64,000 nucleotides of DNA, taken from the NCBI RefSeq assembly GCF_050871315.1, contig NZ_JBJLRE010000004.1; one strand, given 5' to 3'. This document shows positions 33,442 through 41,727 of the stretch, in pieces (the first letter of the stretch is position 1; every line of letters starts with the position of its first letter). Origin of the DNA: Kineococcus gynurae. GTDB taxonomy: Bacteria; Actinomycetota; Actinomycetes; Actinomycetales; Kineococcaceae. The notes beneath the pieces are model-generated. The model saw nothing but the letters and a program-made list of their open reading frames with translations, had not been told where the DNA came from and ran no database searches. The position numbers and the translations under genes are program-made.

Positions 33442-34280
33442 TCGCGCGCGTCCTGCACCTGTCCGACACCCACGTCCTGGCCGCGGACGGGTTGCACCAG
33501 GGCCGGGTCGACACGACCGCGGTGCTCCGGCGCACCCTGGCCGGGCTGGCCGGGGTCGGGCCGCTGACCGCGGTCGTGGTCTCCGGCGACGTCTCCGAGG
33601 ACGGGACCGAGGAGAGCTACCGGACCGTCCGGGGGCTGGTCGAGGAGTTCGCCGCCGGGCGCGGGGCGGTCGTGGCCTGGGCGATGGGCAACCACGACCA
33701 GCGCGTCCCGTTCGCCCGGACCCTGCTGGACCGCGACGCCGTCGACGTCCCGGTCGTCTCGGTGGTCGTCGCGGACGGACTGCGCATCGTCTGCCTCGAC
33801 TCGTCCGTCCCCGGCAAGGGGTACGGGGCGCTGAGCTCGGGGCAGCTGGCGGGGCTGCGGGCCGAGCTGGCCACGCCGAGCGAGCGCGGCACGGTCGTCG
33901 TCGTCCACCACCCGCCGCTGAACGCCCCGACCGTCCTGCACGAGGCCCTGGCCCTGCGCGACCCCGAGCGGCTGCTGGCCGCCGTGGCCGGCCACGACGT
34001 CCGGGTGATCCTGTCCGGGCACTACCACGCGCCGCTCACCGCGACGGTGGACGGGCTGGCGGTCGTCGTCGCCCCCGGTGTCGCCAACCGCACCGACGTC
34101 CTGGTCGAACGGGGTCGGGAACGGGCCCGCCGCGGGTCGGGGGCGGTCCTGGTCGAGATCGACCCGGGCGGCGCGGTCCGCTCCTGGGTCCTCGACGTCC
34201 CCGGGCCGGGCGACGGCGAGGTGGTCGTCGACCTCGACGCCGAGACCGTGCAGGCGATCATCGCCGAGGCCGGCCGGTGA
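33438..34280 (+). CDS. Calcineurin-like metallophosphoesterase (class III phosphodiesterase type)
   Basis: A 280-residue phosphoesterase with the full metal-binding set: HLSDTH near the start, VVVSGDVSEDG, MGNHDQR, VVVHHPP and ILSGHYHAPLTATVDG. This spacing matches CpdA/Rv0805-like class III cyclic nucleotide phosphodiesterases, so cAMP or another phosphodiester is a possible substrate. There is no signal peptide. The ATG overlaps the pknB stop (ATGA), so the gene is translationally coupled to the signalling operon, and its own stop overlaps the next start. No such gene is standard in this position. Confidence 0.88.
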   Translation: MIARVLHLSDTHVLAADGLHQGRVDTTAVLRRTLAGLAGVGPLTAVVVSGDVSEDGTEESYRTVRGLVEEFAAGRGAVVAWAMGNHDQRVPFARTLLDRDAVDVPVVSVVVADGLRIVCLDSSVPGKGYGALSSGQLAGLRAELATPSERGTVVVVHHPPLNAPTVLHEALALRDPERLLAAVAGHDVRVILSGHYHAPLTATVDGLAVVVAPGVANRTDVLVERGRERARRGSGAVLVEIDPGGAVRSWVLDVPGPGDGEVVVDLDAETVQAIIAEAGR

Positions 34281-34630
34281 GCGCGCCCGCGCGGTTCAAG
34301 GACCTCTGCCTGGACGCCCGCGACCACCAGGCGTCGGCCGACTGGTGGTGCCGCGCGATGGGGTACCGCCGCCACGTCGGGTCGGGTGGCCCCCGACCCG
34401 ACGCCGACCCGGTGCCCATCGTCGACCCGGACGGCGAGGGGCCGCTGATCTGGATCGTGCCCGTCCCCGAGGACAAGACCGTGAAGAACCGGATGCACCT
34501 CGACGTCGTGGGTGACGTGGCCGAGCTGCTGGCCCTGGGGGCCGTGCTGGTCCAGGCCCGGGGCGAGGACCGGGAGTGGGACGTGCTGGCCGACCCCGAG
34601 GGCAACGAGTTCTGCGTCTTCGCGCCCTGA
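34277..34630 (+). CDS. VOC (glyoxalase-like) family protein
   Basis: A 117-residue single-module VOC protein: FKDLCLDARDHQASADWWCRAMGY, IVDPDGEGPLIWIVPVPEDKTVKNRMHLDVV, and the terminal DREWDVLADPEGNEFCVFAP. This is the glyoxalase-like pattern (metal ligands His and Glu in MHLDV and GNEFCVF). Such actinobacterial proteins are usually uncharacterised and some resemble bleomycin-type resistance dioxygenase folds. The GTG start overlaps the phosphoesterase stop by 4 bp. Confidence 0.83.
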   Translation: MSAPARFKDLCLDARDHQASADWWCRAMGYRRHVGSGGPRPDADPVPIVDPDGEGPLIWIVPVPEDKTVKNRMHLDVVGDVAELLALGAVLVQARGEDREWDVLADPEGNEFCVFAP

Positions 34631-34676
34631 GCCCGTCCACATCCGGACGGTCCGCCGGGTCGGGTCGGACCCGGGT

Positions 34677-34685
34677 TGTGGACAA
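34677..34685 (-). promoter_or_regulatory. Perfect DnaA-box match in an intergenic dyad
   Basis: TGTGGACAA is an exact complement of the DnaA box TTGTCCACA. It sits in the imperfect palindrome GGGTTGT-GG-ACAACCC (34673-34688) in the 92-bp gap between the VOC gene and the next ORF. A single isolated box, so its role is uncertain; the dyad could also act as a weak terminator. Confidence 0.4.
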
Positions 34686-34722
34686 CCCCGGTCGGGGGTC
34701 TGCGGGCGTCCACGATCACCCC

Positions 34723-35160
34723 ATGACCGACGAGATCCCGCTCTCCGACCTGTTGACCGCGTTCCCCGACCTCGTGCTGCCCCCGCCCGTCCGCACCCGC
34801 GACGACCTGCTGCGGTTCCTGCTCGACCTGACCGTGGGGCCGACCACGGCCGAGACGGTGATGGTCGTGGGCGCCCCCGGCGCGGGGCCGATGCTCGGCA
34901 GCAGCGTGCTCCACCCGGGGATCGGCGACCTGGACGTCGAGGGGTGCCGGGACCTGCTGGCCGTGGCGGCCGGTCGGTTGCTGTCGCTGCGGGAGGGCTT
35001 CGTCGGGTTCGGCCTGCTGCGCGGGGGCGGGCCCGCGCGGCCCACGGCCCCGGAGCTGCGGGCGGTCCGGCTGCTGCGGGAGCAGGCGCTGCGGCTCGGG
35101 ATCGACGTGATCGGCGCCGACCTGCTCCTGGAGGGCCGACGGGCGTTCCCGCTGCTCTGA
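34723..35160 (+). CDS. Conserved-looking hypothetical protein
   Basis: A 145-residue acidic protein I cannot assign. It has no signal peptide or membrane segment. The middle (TAETVMVVGAPGAGPMLGSSVLHPG) looks like a beta-strand core, and the C-terminus (PTAPELRAVRLLREQALRLGIDVIGADLLLEG) recalls the end of RadC/JAB-type domains, but no HxH metal motif is present. The ATG at 34723 has no strong ribosome site; GTCGGGGG lies about 25 bp upstream. It is convergent with the helix-turn-helix gene, 11 bp apart. Confidence 0.6.
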   Translation: MTDEIPLSDLLTAFPDLVLPPPVRTRDDLLRFLLDLTVGPTTAETVMVVGAPGAGPMLGSSVLHPGIGDLDVEGCRDLLAVAAGRLLSLREGFVGFGLLRGGGPARPTAPELRAVRLLREQALRLGIDVIGADLLLEGRRAFPLL

Positions 35161-35171
35161 GCCGGCCCCCG

Positions 35172-35549
35172 TCAGAGATGGTCGCGGCGGTCCCGGTAGG
35201 CGATGACGTCGGACAGCCGGACCCGGCGGTGCTTGCCCGGCTGCTCGAAGGGCAGCGCCCCGCTCTCCAGCAGGCGCACGACCGTGGGCCGGCTCACGCC
35301 GAGGACGGCCGCGGCCTCCTGGGTGGTGAGCATCGCCTCGTGCGGGGTGAGGGCGACCGCCTCCCCGTGCTGCAACGTGGCGACCATGGCGAGGAGCAGC
35401 TGCCGCAGCTCGGGGGCCAGGGCCTCGGACGCCGTCCCGCCCACCAGGTGCAGCGGACCGTCCTGGGAGAGGATCGCGTGCAGGGCGTCCCAGCGATCGG
35501 CGGGGCACGCCTCGGGCAGCAGCACCAGTTCTCGAGCCCCGGCCGTCAC
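35172..35549 (-). CDS. Excisionase-type helix-turn-helix DNA-binding protein
   Basis: A 125-residue regulator. The C-terminal third (about 70-122) is an excisionase/MerR-like winged helix: MLTTQEAAAVLGVSRPTVVRLLESGALPFEQPGKHRRVRLSDVIAYRDRR. The N-terminal part is helical and unassigned. In actinobacteria this architecture is often an antitoxin, but no PIN or other toxin gene is adjacent here. I chose the GTG at 35549 because a promoter ends 6 bp before it (TTGTTC, 18 bp, TACGGT), implying a leaderless message; an in-frame TTG at 35585 lies inside the -35. It is divergent from the Mrp operon and may regulate it. Confidence 0.78.
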   Translation of the reverse strand: MTAGARELVLLPEACPADRWDALHAILSQDGPLHLVGGTASEALAPELRQLLLAMVATLQHGEAVALTPHEAMLTTQEAAAVLGVSRPTVVRLLESGALPFEQPGKHRRVRLSDVIAYRDRRDHL

Positions 35550-35555
35550 CGGAGC

Positions 35556-35606
35556 ACCGTAACCACGTCCGCTCGAATCGAACAACTCGAAACTTCACGC
35601 TAAGGT
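35556..35606. promoter_or_regulatory. Overlapping divergent promoters with TCGAA repeats (HTH gene / mrp)
   Basis: Minus strand: TTGTTC (35585-35580), 18 bp, TACGGT (35561-35556), leading to a leaderless GTG. Plus strand: TCGAAC (35578-35583), 17 bp, TAAGGT (35601-35606), toward mrpA. The two -35 elements overlap. Three TCGAA copies (35573, 35578, 35587) cover them and are candidate operator half-sites for the divergent regulator. Confidence 0.55.
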
Positions 35607-35650
35607 GCCGCACAGAGACCGATCCACCTTCTCGTCGAGAGGACCGGCCG

Positions 35651-38575
35651 TTGCTCCTGCTCCTCGTCCTCCATGCGGTCGCCGCCCTCGTCGCCGTGCC
35701 CCTGGTCAACGCCCTGGGTCGCCGGGCGTTCTGGATCCTGAGCCTGCCCTCCGTGGCGACCGCCGCCTGGGCGGCCTTGCAGACGTCGGACGTGCTCGCG
35801 GGCCGCTACCCCACCCAGGTCGTCGAGTGGGTCCCCTCGCTCGCCACCGAGCTGGCGTTCCGGATGGACACGCTGTCCTGGGTCATGACCCTCGTGGTCG
35901 GGGGCGTGGGCGCCCTCGTGCTGATCTACTGCGCCGCCTACTTCCACGAGGGAGACCCCGGCACGCCGCGCTTCGCCGGCGTCCTGACGGCCTTCGCCGG
36001 GGCGATGACCGGACTCGTGCTGGTGGACGACCTCGTCCTGCTCTACGTGTTCTGGGAGCTGACGACGGTCTTCTCCTACCTGCTCATCGGCTACGACTCG
36101 GCCAAGCGCTCGGCCCGCCGGGCGGCGACCCAGGCACTGGTGGTGACCACCCTCGGCGGTCTGGCGATGCTCGTCGGGATCGTGATCATCGGGCAGTCCG
36201 CGGGCACCTACCGGATCTCGGAGGTGCTGGCGGCGTTCCCCTCCTCCACCGCGGTCACCGTCGCCGTCGTCCTGCTGCTGGTCGGGGCCATCACCAAGTC
36301 CGCGCTGGTCCCCTTCCACTTCTGGCTGCCGGCGGCGATGGCCGCCCCGACCCCGGTCAGCGCGTACCTGCACGCCGCGGCGATGGTCAAGGCCGGGGTG
36401 TACCTGGTCGCCATGTTCGCCCCGGCCGTGGCCGACGTCCCGGCCTGGCAGGTCACGGTCGTCGGGCTGGGCCTGGCGACCATGGTCATCGGTGGGTACC
36501 GCTCGTTGCGCCAGCACGACCTGAAGTTGCTGCTGGCGTTCGGGACCGTCTCCCAGCTCGGGTTCCTGATCGTCCTGGTCGGGGCGGGGTCGCGGGCGGC
36601 GGCGCTCGCGGGTGTCGCCCTGCTGGTCTCGCACGCCACCTTCAAGGCCGCGCTCTTCCTCACCGTCGGGATCATCGACCACCAGACCGGCACCCGGGAC
36701 CTGCGGACCCTGTCCGGTCTGGGCCGCCGGATGCCGCTGCTCGCGGTGGTCGGCACGGTCTCGGCGGCGAGCATGGCCGGGGTCCCGATCACGCTCGGGT
36801 TCGTCGCCAAGGAGGCCGCCTACGAGGCCTTCCTGCACGAACGGCCCTGGATCCTCGCGGTGCTGGTGGCGGGATCCGTGCTCACCGCGGCCTACTCGAT
36901 CCGCTTCGTCTGGGGCGCCTTCGCCCGCAAGCGCGGACTGCCCGACTCGACCGACGCGGCGCCCTCGCCCGGTCTGATCGGTCCGCCGCTGCTGCTCGCC
37001 GCGACCACCCTGGTGCTCGGTCCGCTGGCCCCGCTGCTGGACGTGCCCGCCACCGCCATCGCCGAGCGCAACGCCGGGCTGGCCACGGACGGCACCGAGG
37101 AGCTGGTCCACCTCAGCCTCTGGCACGGCCTGACCCCGGTCCTGCTCCTCACGGTCGTGACCCTGGGCCTGGCCGTCCTGCTGTTCCTCGGACGCCGGCC
37201 CGTCGCCCGGCTGCAGGCCCGCCTCGCGTCGCCCCTGGACGCCGACCGCGTCTACCGCAAGACCGTGCGCGCGGTGGACCGCGTCGCCGTCGAGGTCACC
37301 GGTGCCACCCAGCGTGGTTCGCTGCCGATCTACCTGGCGGTGATCCTGGTCGTGGTCATCGTCGTTCCGGGCGGGGCGCTGCTGATGTCGCGCCCCTGGC
37401 CCGCCGACGTGATCCTCGCCGACAATGCCACCCAGGTCCTGGTCGCGATCGTCATCTGCACCGCCGCGGTCCTCACCGTGCGGGCCCGTCGACGGTTGCG
37501 GGCCGTGATCCTCGCCGGGGTCACCGGGTACGGGGTCGTGCTGCTCTTCGTGCTGGCCTCCGCGCCGGACCTGGCCCTCACCCAGGCCCTCGTCGAGACC
37601 ATCACGCTGGTCGTGTTCGTCCTCGCCCTGCGCCGCCTGCCCCCGTTCTTCTCCAGCCGTCCGCTGCTCGCGGTGCGCTGGGTCCGGGTCGCGATCGGCG
37701 TCCTGGTCGGCATCACGACCTCGGTGTTCGCGCTGGTCGCGGCCGGGGCCCGGGTCGCCGAACCGACGTCGCGGGGCCTGCCCGAGCTCGCCTACAGCTA
37801 CGGCGGCGGGGCGAACGTGGTCAACGTGACGCTGGTCGACGCCCGCGCCTGGGACACCATGGGCGAGCTGTCCGTCGTCCTGGTCGCGGCCACCGGGGTC
37901 GCGAGCCTCGTCTTCCGTCGCCGCATCGGGTCGATCGACCGTCCGGCCGACGCGGCCCTCAAGGCCCCGAACCTCCAGGAGAGCACCCCGCGACCGCAGG
38001 CCTGGCTCCCCGCGGAGAGCACGGTCAGCCCCGAGCGACGCTCGGTCGTCTTCGAGGTCGTGGCCCGGTTGACGTTCCACGCGATCATCATCGTGTCGAT
38101 CTTCCTCGTCTTCGCCGGGCACAACTCTCCCGGCGGCGGTTTCGCCGGGGGCCTGGTGGCCGGTCTGGCGCTGCTCGTCCGCTACCTGGCCGGGGGGCGC
38201 TTCGAGTTCAACGCCGCCGTCCCGATCAGTGCCGGGTGGCTGCTCGGCATGGGCCTGTTCCTCTCCGCCGGGACCGGGCTGGTCGGTCTGGCCCTGGGCG
38301 GCGACGTCCTTCAGACCGCGATCGTCGAGGTGGACGCGCCTGTGCTGGGCACGATCAAGCTCGTTACCTCGCTGTTCTTCGACGTCGGGGTCTACCTGCT
38401 GGTCATCGGGCTGGTCGTGGACGTCATCCGCAGCCTGGGTGCCGAGGTCGACCGGCAGATCGAGGACGGCGAGGGCGTGGACGCCGAGGACGGCGACAGC
38501 GAGGACAACGACGACAGCGACGCCGGCGCGATCGACGCCGAGACCCGCGCGAGCCTGGAGGGGGCGAACCGATGA
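35651..38575 (+). CDS. mrpA: Mrp antiporter subunit A fused to B (MrpA')
   Basis: A 974-residue membrane subunit of the multi-subunit Na+(K+)/H+ antiporter. The N-terminal two-thirds is the NuoL-like proton-translocating core (VFWELTTVFSYLLIGYD, TKSALVPFHFWLPAAMAAPTP, VSAYLHAAAMVKAGVYL, SQLGFLI, SHATFKAALFLTVG). The MrpA C-terminal domain follows (YGVVLLFVLASAPDLALTQALVETITLVVF). From about residue 800 a complete MrpB domain is fused (FEVVARLTFHAIIIVSIFLVFAGHNSPGGGFAGG). The fusion marks a group 2, six-gene operon. The start is TTG behind GAGAGGA. The last 40 residues are strongly acidic. Confidence 0.93.
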   Translation: MLLLLVLHAVAALVAVPLVNALGRRAFWILSLPSVATAAWAALQTSDVLAGRYPTQVVEWVPSLATELAFRMDTLSWVMTLVVGGVGALVLIYCAAYFHEGDPGTPRFAGVLTAFAGAMTGLVLVDDLVLLYVFWELTTVFSYLLIGYDSAKRSARRAATQALVVTTLGGLAMLVGIVIIGQSAGTYRISEVLAAFPSSTAVTVAVVLLLVGAITKSALVPFHFWLPAAMAAPTPVSAYLHAAAMVKAGVYLVAMFAPAVADVPAWQVTVVGLGLATMVIGGYRSLRQHDLKLLLAFGTVSQLGFLIVLVGAGSRAAALAGVALLVSHATFKAALFLTVGIIDHQTGTRDLRTLSGLGRRMPLLAVVGTVSAASMAGVPITLGFVAKEAAYEAFLHERPWILAVLVAGSVLTAAYSIRFVWGAFARKRGLPDSTDAAPSPGLIGPPLLLAATTLVLGPLAPLLDVPATAIAERNAGLATDGTEELVHLSLWHGLTPVLLLTVVTLGLAVLLFLGRRPVARLQARLASPLDADRVYRKTVRAVDRVAVEVTGATQRGSLPIYLAVILVVVIVVPGGALLMSRPWPADVILADNATQVLVAIVICTAAVLTVRARRRLRAVILAGVTGYGVVLLFVLASAPDLALTQALVETITLVVFVLALRRLPPFFSSRPLLAVRWVRVAIGVLVGITTSVFALVAAGARVAEPTSRGLPELAYSYGGGANVVNVTLVDARAWDTMGELSVVLVAATGVASLVFRRRIGSIDRPADAALKAPNLQESTPRPQAWLPAESTVSPERRSVVFEVVARLTFHAIIIVSIFLVFAGHNSPGGGFAGGLVAGLALLVRYLAGGRFEFNAAVPISAGWLLGMGLFLSAGTGLVGLALGGDVLQTAIVEVDAPVLGTIKLVTSLFFDVGVYLLVIGLVVDVIRSLGAEVDRQIEDGEGVDAEDGDSEDNDDSDAGAIDAETRASLEGANR

Positions 38576-39078
38576 GCCCGAACATCACCCTGGTCGTCGT
38601 CTCCGGCGTGCTGATCGCCGCCGGGGTGGCGCTCCTGCTGGAACGCACCCTGACCCGCGTCCTGGTCGGCATCCTGCTGCTCGGCAACGGCGTGAACGTC
38701 CTGTTCCTCGTCGCCGCCGGGCCTCCGGGAGCCGCACCGCTCTACGGTTCGGCCGCGCCCGAGGACATGAGCGACCCGCTCCCGCAGGCGATGGTCCTGA
38801 CCGCCATCGTGATCACCTTCGGGATGGTCAGCTTCGTACTCGCCATGGCCTACCGGAGCTGGCAGCTCAACGGGCACGACGAGGTCCAGGACGACGTGGA
38901 GGACCGTCGCATCGTCCGGCTGGCCGAGCGCGACGAGGTCTCCTCCAGCTACGACGACGACACCCGCGACGACGGGACGCCCGACGGGGCGCCGCCGGAG
39001 GGGTCCGAGGTCGATCCCGACGCGCCGCTGCCCGACAAGCGCGGCAAGGCCGACGACGCCGAGGCGGTGGGTCGCTGA
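38572..39078 (+). CDS. mrpC: Mrp antiporter subunit C, long acidic tail
   Basis: A 168-residue NuoK-like subunit with three helices (NITLVVVSGVLIAAGVALLLE; RVLVGILLLGNGVNVLFLVA; PLPQAMVLTAIVITFGMVSFVLAMAYR). The core ends near residue 105; the remaining 60 residues are a highly charged tail (DEVQDDVEDRR, DDDTRDDGTPDG, DDAEAVGR). MrpC proteins are usually about 115 residues, so this tail is an addition. The ATG overlaps the mrpA stop (ATGA). Confidence 0.92.
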   Translation: MSPNITLVVVSGVLIAAGVALLLERTLTRVLVGILLLGNGVNVLFLVAAGPPGAAPLYGSAAPEDMSDPLPQAMVLTAIVITFGMVSFVLAMAYRSWQLNGHDEVQDDVEDRRIVRLAERDEVSSSYDDDTRDDGTPDGAPPEGSEVDPDAPLPDKRGKADDAEAVGR

Positions 39079-40700
39079 TGGACCAGCTCGCCGCCGACTA
39101 CGTCCGGGTGCTCCTCCCGGTCCCCGTGGCCCTGCCGCTCTTCGCCGCCGGACTCACCCTGGCGCTGGCCCGCCGGGCCCGCGCCCAGCGGATCATCAGC
39201 GTCACCGCGCTGAGCATCGTCCTGGCCGTGGCGGTCGCCCTGCTGCTGCTGACCGACGCCGGTCGCGGGACCTACTCGATCGACGTGGGCGGCTGGCCGC
39301 CCCTGCTCGGCATCCCGCTGGTCGCCGACCGGCTCTCGACCCTGATGCTGGTCGTCTCGGCCACGGTGACCCTCGCCGTCCTGCTGTACTCCCTCGCCCA
39401 GGGCGTCGCCGACGGGGAGGAGGGGGCCCCGGTCTCGATCTACCACCCGACGTACCTGGTGCTGTCGGCCGGCGTCTCCAACGCGTTCCTGTCCGGGGAC
39501 CTCTTCAACCTCTACGTCGGCTTCGAGGTCCTGCTTGCGGCCAGCTACATCCTGCTGACCCTGGGTGGGACCAAGGCCCGCATCCGGGCGGGCACGACCT
39601 ACGTCATGGTGAGCCTGCTGTCCTCGCTGATCTTCCTCACCGCGATCGCGCTGATCTACGCCGCGACCGGCACGGTCAACATGGCCGAGCTCTCGATCCG
39701 GTTGCAGGAGATCGACCCCGACGTGCGGATGGCCCTGCACCTGCTGCTGCTGGTCGGTTTCGGGATCAAGGCGGCGGTCTTCCCCCTGTCGGCCTGGCTG
39801 CCCGACTCCTACCCGACCGCCCCCGCCCCGGTGACCGCCGTGTTCGCCGGGTTGCTGACCAAGGTCGGCGTCTACGCGATCATCCGGACCCAGACGTTGC
39901 TGTTCCCCGGCAGCGAGGCCAACCGGCTGCTCATGTGGGTCGCGCTGCTCACGATGGTCGTCGGGATCCTCGGTGCGGTCGCCCAGGCGGACATCAAGCG
40001 TCTGCTGTCCTTCACCCTGGTCAGCCACATCGGCTACATGGTGTTCGGGATCGCGCTCGGTTCGGCCGCGGGGTTGTCCGGGGCGATCTTCTACGTCGCC
40101 CACCACATCACCATCCAGACCACGCTGTTCCTCGTCACCGGACTGGTCGAACGACATTCCGGGTCGACCGCCCTGGACAAGCTGGGGGCGCTGGCGAAAC
40201 GGGCCCCGCTGCTGGCGGTCCTGTTCTTCATCCCGGCGATGAACCTGGCCGGAATCCCGCCGTTCTCCGGGTTCCTCGGCAAGCTCGGCCTGCTGCAGGC
40301 CGGCGTCGACCAGGGGACCACCACCGCCTACGTGCTGGTCGCGGGCAGCGTCGTGGTCAGCCTGCTCACGCTGTACGCGATCGCCAAGGTCTGGAACCGG
40401 GCGTTCTGGCAGGAGCCGCCCGAGGACGAGGCGGCCGAGGCCGAGCAGGCCCACGACGCCGGGACCACCGGCAGCGGCGTCGCCATCGCGAAGCAGGCCG
40501 TCGACGTCCGTACCCCGCTCGGCATGGTCGCGCCCACGGCCGTCCTCGTCGCCGTCGGTGTCGGGATCACGGTCGTCGCCGGACCGTTGTTCGGCATCAG
40601 CGACCGGGCCGCGACCGACCTGATCGACCGGGCCCCCTACGTGCAGACCGTCCTCGACGGCGGCGACGGGACCAACGCGTCCAGGGAGGTGACCCGCTGA
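39078..40700 (+). CDS. mrpD: Mrp antiporter subunit D
   Basis: A 540-residue NuoN/M-like proton-pathway subunit. Landmarks are SGDLFNLYVGFEVLLAASYILLTLGG, the key Lys in FGIKAAVFPLSAWLPDSYPTAPAPVTAVFAGLLTKVGVYA, ADIKRLLSFTLVSHIGYMVFG and HHITIQTTLFLVTGLVE. An acidic insert (EPPEDEAAEAEQAHDAG) lies near residues 455-472 in the last cytoplasmic loop. The start shares one base with the mrpC stop (TGATG), as with most junctions in this operon. Confidence 0.95.
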   Translation: MDQLAADYVRVLLPVPVALPLFAAGLTLALARRARAQRIISVTALSIVLAVAVALLLLTDAGRGTYSIDVGGWPPLLGIPLVADRLSTLMLVVSATVTLAVLLYSLAQGVADGEEGAPVSIYHPTYLVLSAGVSNAFLSGDLFNLYVGFEVLLAASYILLTLGGTKARIRAGTTYVMVSLLSSLIFLTAIALIYAATGTVNMAELSIRLQEIDPDVRMALHLLLLVGFGIKAAVFPLSAWLPDSYPTAPAPVTAVFAGLLTKVGVYAIIRTQTLLFPGSEANRLLMWVALLTMVVGILGAVAQADIKRLLSFTLVSHIGYMVFGIALGSAAGLSGAIFYVAHHITIQTTLFLVTGLVERHSGSTALDKLGALAKRAPLLAVLFFIPAMNLAGIPPFSGFLGKLGLLQAGVDQGTTTAYVLVAGSVVVSLLTLYAIAKVWNRAFWQEPPEDEAAEAEQAHDAGTTGSGVAIAKQAVDVRTPLGMVAPTAVLVAVGVGITVVAGPLFGISDRAATDLIDRAPYVQTVLDGGDGTNASREVTR

Positions 40701-41416
40701 TGGCGAGCACACCCGACGAGAACGGGCGTCCGCACGCCCACGAGGGCCACGTCGACGACGGTCAGGTCGACGAGGTGCGCCTGCGGGCCCGGTTGCGGCC
40801 GGCCATCCCGTGGCGGGAACGCATCAGCATCCCCGTGCTGGTGTGGCTCGTCCTGCTCTGGCAGATGCTCTGGGGCGACCTGTCGGTGGCCAACACGTTG
40901 TCCGGGTTGGCGCTCGGTCTGCTGGTCATGATCGTGCTCCCGCTGCCCCGGGTGACCTTCGGGATCCGGTTCCGTCCGTTGCGGATCCTGGCCCTGCTCG
41001 GGCACTTCGTGGTGGACCTCGTCGCGGCCAGCGCCCAGGTCGCCTGGCTCGCCGTCCGGCCGGGGCGGCAGCCGCGCAACGCCGTGGTGCGGATCCCGCT
41101 GCACAGCGAGTCCGACCTGTTCGTGGCCATGACCGCGGAACTCACCTCGCTGGTCCCGGGTTCGCTGATCATCGAGATCGGGACGCCCTCGGCCAACGGG
41201 CAGGGGTCGCTCTACGTGCACGCGCTCGGGGTGGACACCCCGGAGGGACGTCAGGACGTGCGGCGGACCGTGCTCACCCTCGAACGCCGGATCATGCGGA
41301 CGTTCGCCGAACCCGCCGCCCTCGCCGAGTACGAACGACGGGCCGCGGCCGACGGGAGCGCCGCGGTCTGCGACGCCCCGGAGCAGGCCGGGGACCGACG
41401 CAAGGAGGTCGTGTGA
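40700..41416 (+). CDS. mrpE: Mrp antiporter subunit E
   Basis: A 238-residue subunit. About 45 charged, His-containing residues (HAHEGHVDDGQVDEV) precede the family core, which runs from VLVWLVLLWQMLWGDLSVANTLSGLALGLLVM through LVAASAQVAWLAVRP to the conserved FVAMTAELTSLVPGSLIIE. The C-terminal 40 residues are again charged. The family core is about 160 residues, so both extensions are lineage additions. The start overlaps the mrpD stop by one base. Confidence 0.92.
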   Translation: MASTPDENGRPHAHEGHVDDGQVDEVRLRARLRPAIPWRERISIPVLVWLVLLWQMLWGDLSVANTLSGLALGLLVMIVLPLPRVTFGIRFRPLRILALLGHFVVDLVAASAQVAWLAVRPGRQPRNAVVRIPLHSESDLFVAMTAELTSLVPGSLIIEIGTPSANGQGSLYVHALGVDTPEGRQDVRRTVLTLERRIMRTFAEPAALAEYERRAAADGSAAVCDAPEQAGDRRKEVV

Positions 41417-41727
41417 TGCAGGTCGTTCTGATCGTCTGCATGGGGATGCTGTTCGCCGCCGCCGTGCTGGCGCTGGTCCGGGCGGCCAAGGGGCCGACCA
41501 TGCTCGACCGGGTGGTCGCCCTCGACGTCATGGTCGCCATCGTCATCATCGCCCTGGCCCTGGAGGCGGCGGTCAACCGGCACTCGACCACGCTGCCGGT
41601 GATCGTCGTGCTGGCCCTGGTCGGTTTCGTCGGTTCGGTCAGCGTGGCCCGGTACGCGGCCAAGGAGGACGACGCCGCGAAATCGGTGGTCGGGCGCGCG
41701 ACCCCCGGGCGGAGGCGGACCCGATGA
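41416..41727 (+). CDS. mrpF: Mrp antiporter subunit F
   Basis: A 103-residue three-helix subunit: VVLIVCMGMLFAAAVLALVR, GPTMLDRVVALDVMVAIVIIALAL and LPVIVVLALVGFVGSVSVARY match MrpF over its length. CAAGGAGG precedes the start, which shares one base with the mrpE stop. The ATG of mrpG overlaps its stop by 4 bp. Confidence 0.93.
   Translation: MQVVLIVCMGMLFAAAVLALVRAAKGPTMLDRVVALDVMVAIVIIALALEAAVNRHSTTLPVIVVLALVGFVGSVSVARYAAKEDDAAKSVVGRATPGRRRTR

Noticed and set aside
35172..35549. Antitoxin of a toxin-antitoxin pair
   Set aside because: The architecture fits, but no PIN, RelE or other toxin gene lies on either side.
35600..38122. An 840-codon frame antisense to mrpA
   Set aside because: Arg/Gly/Asp-rich shadow of a certain membrane protein gene.
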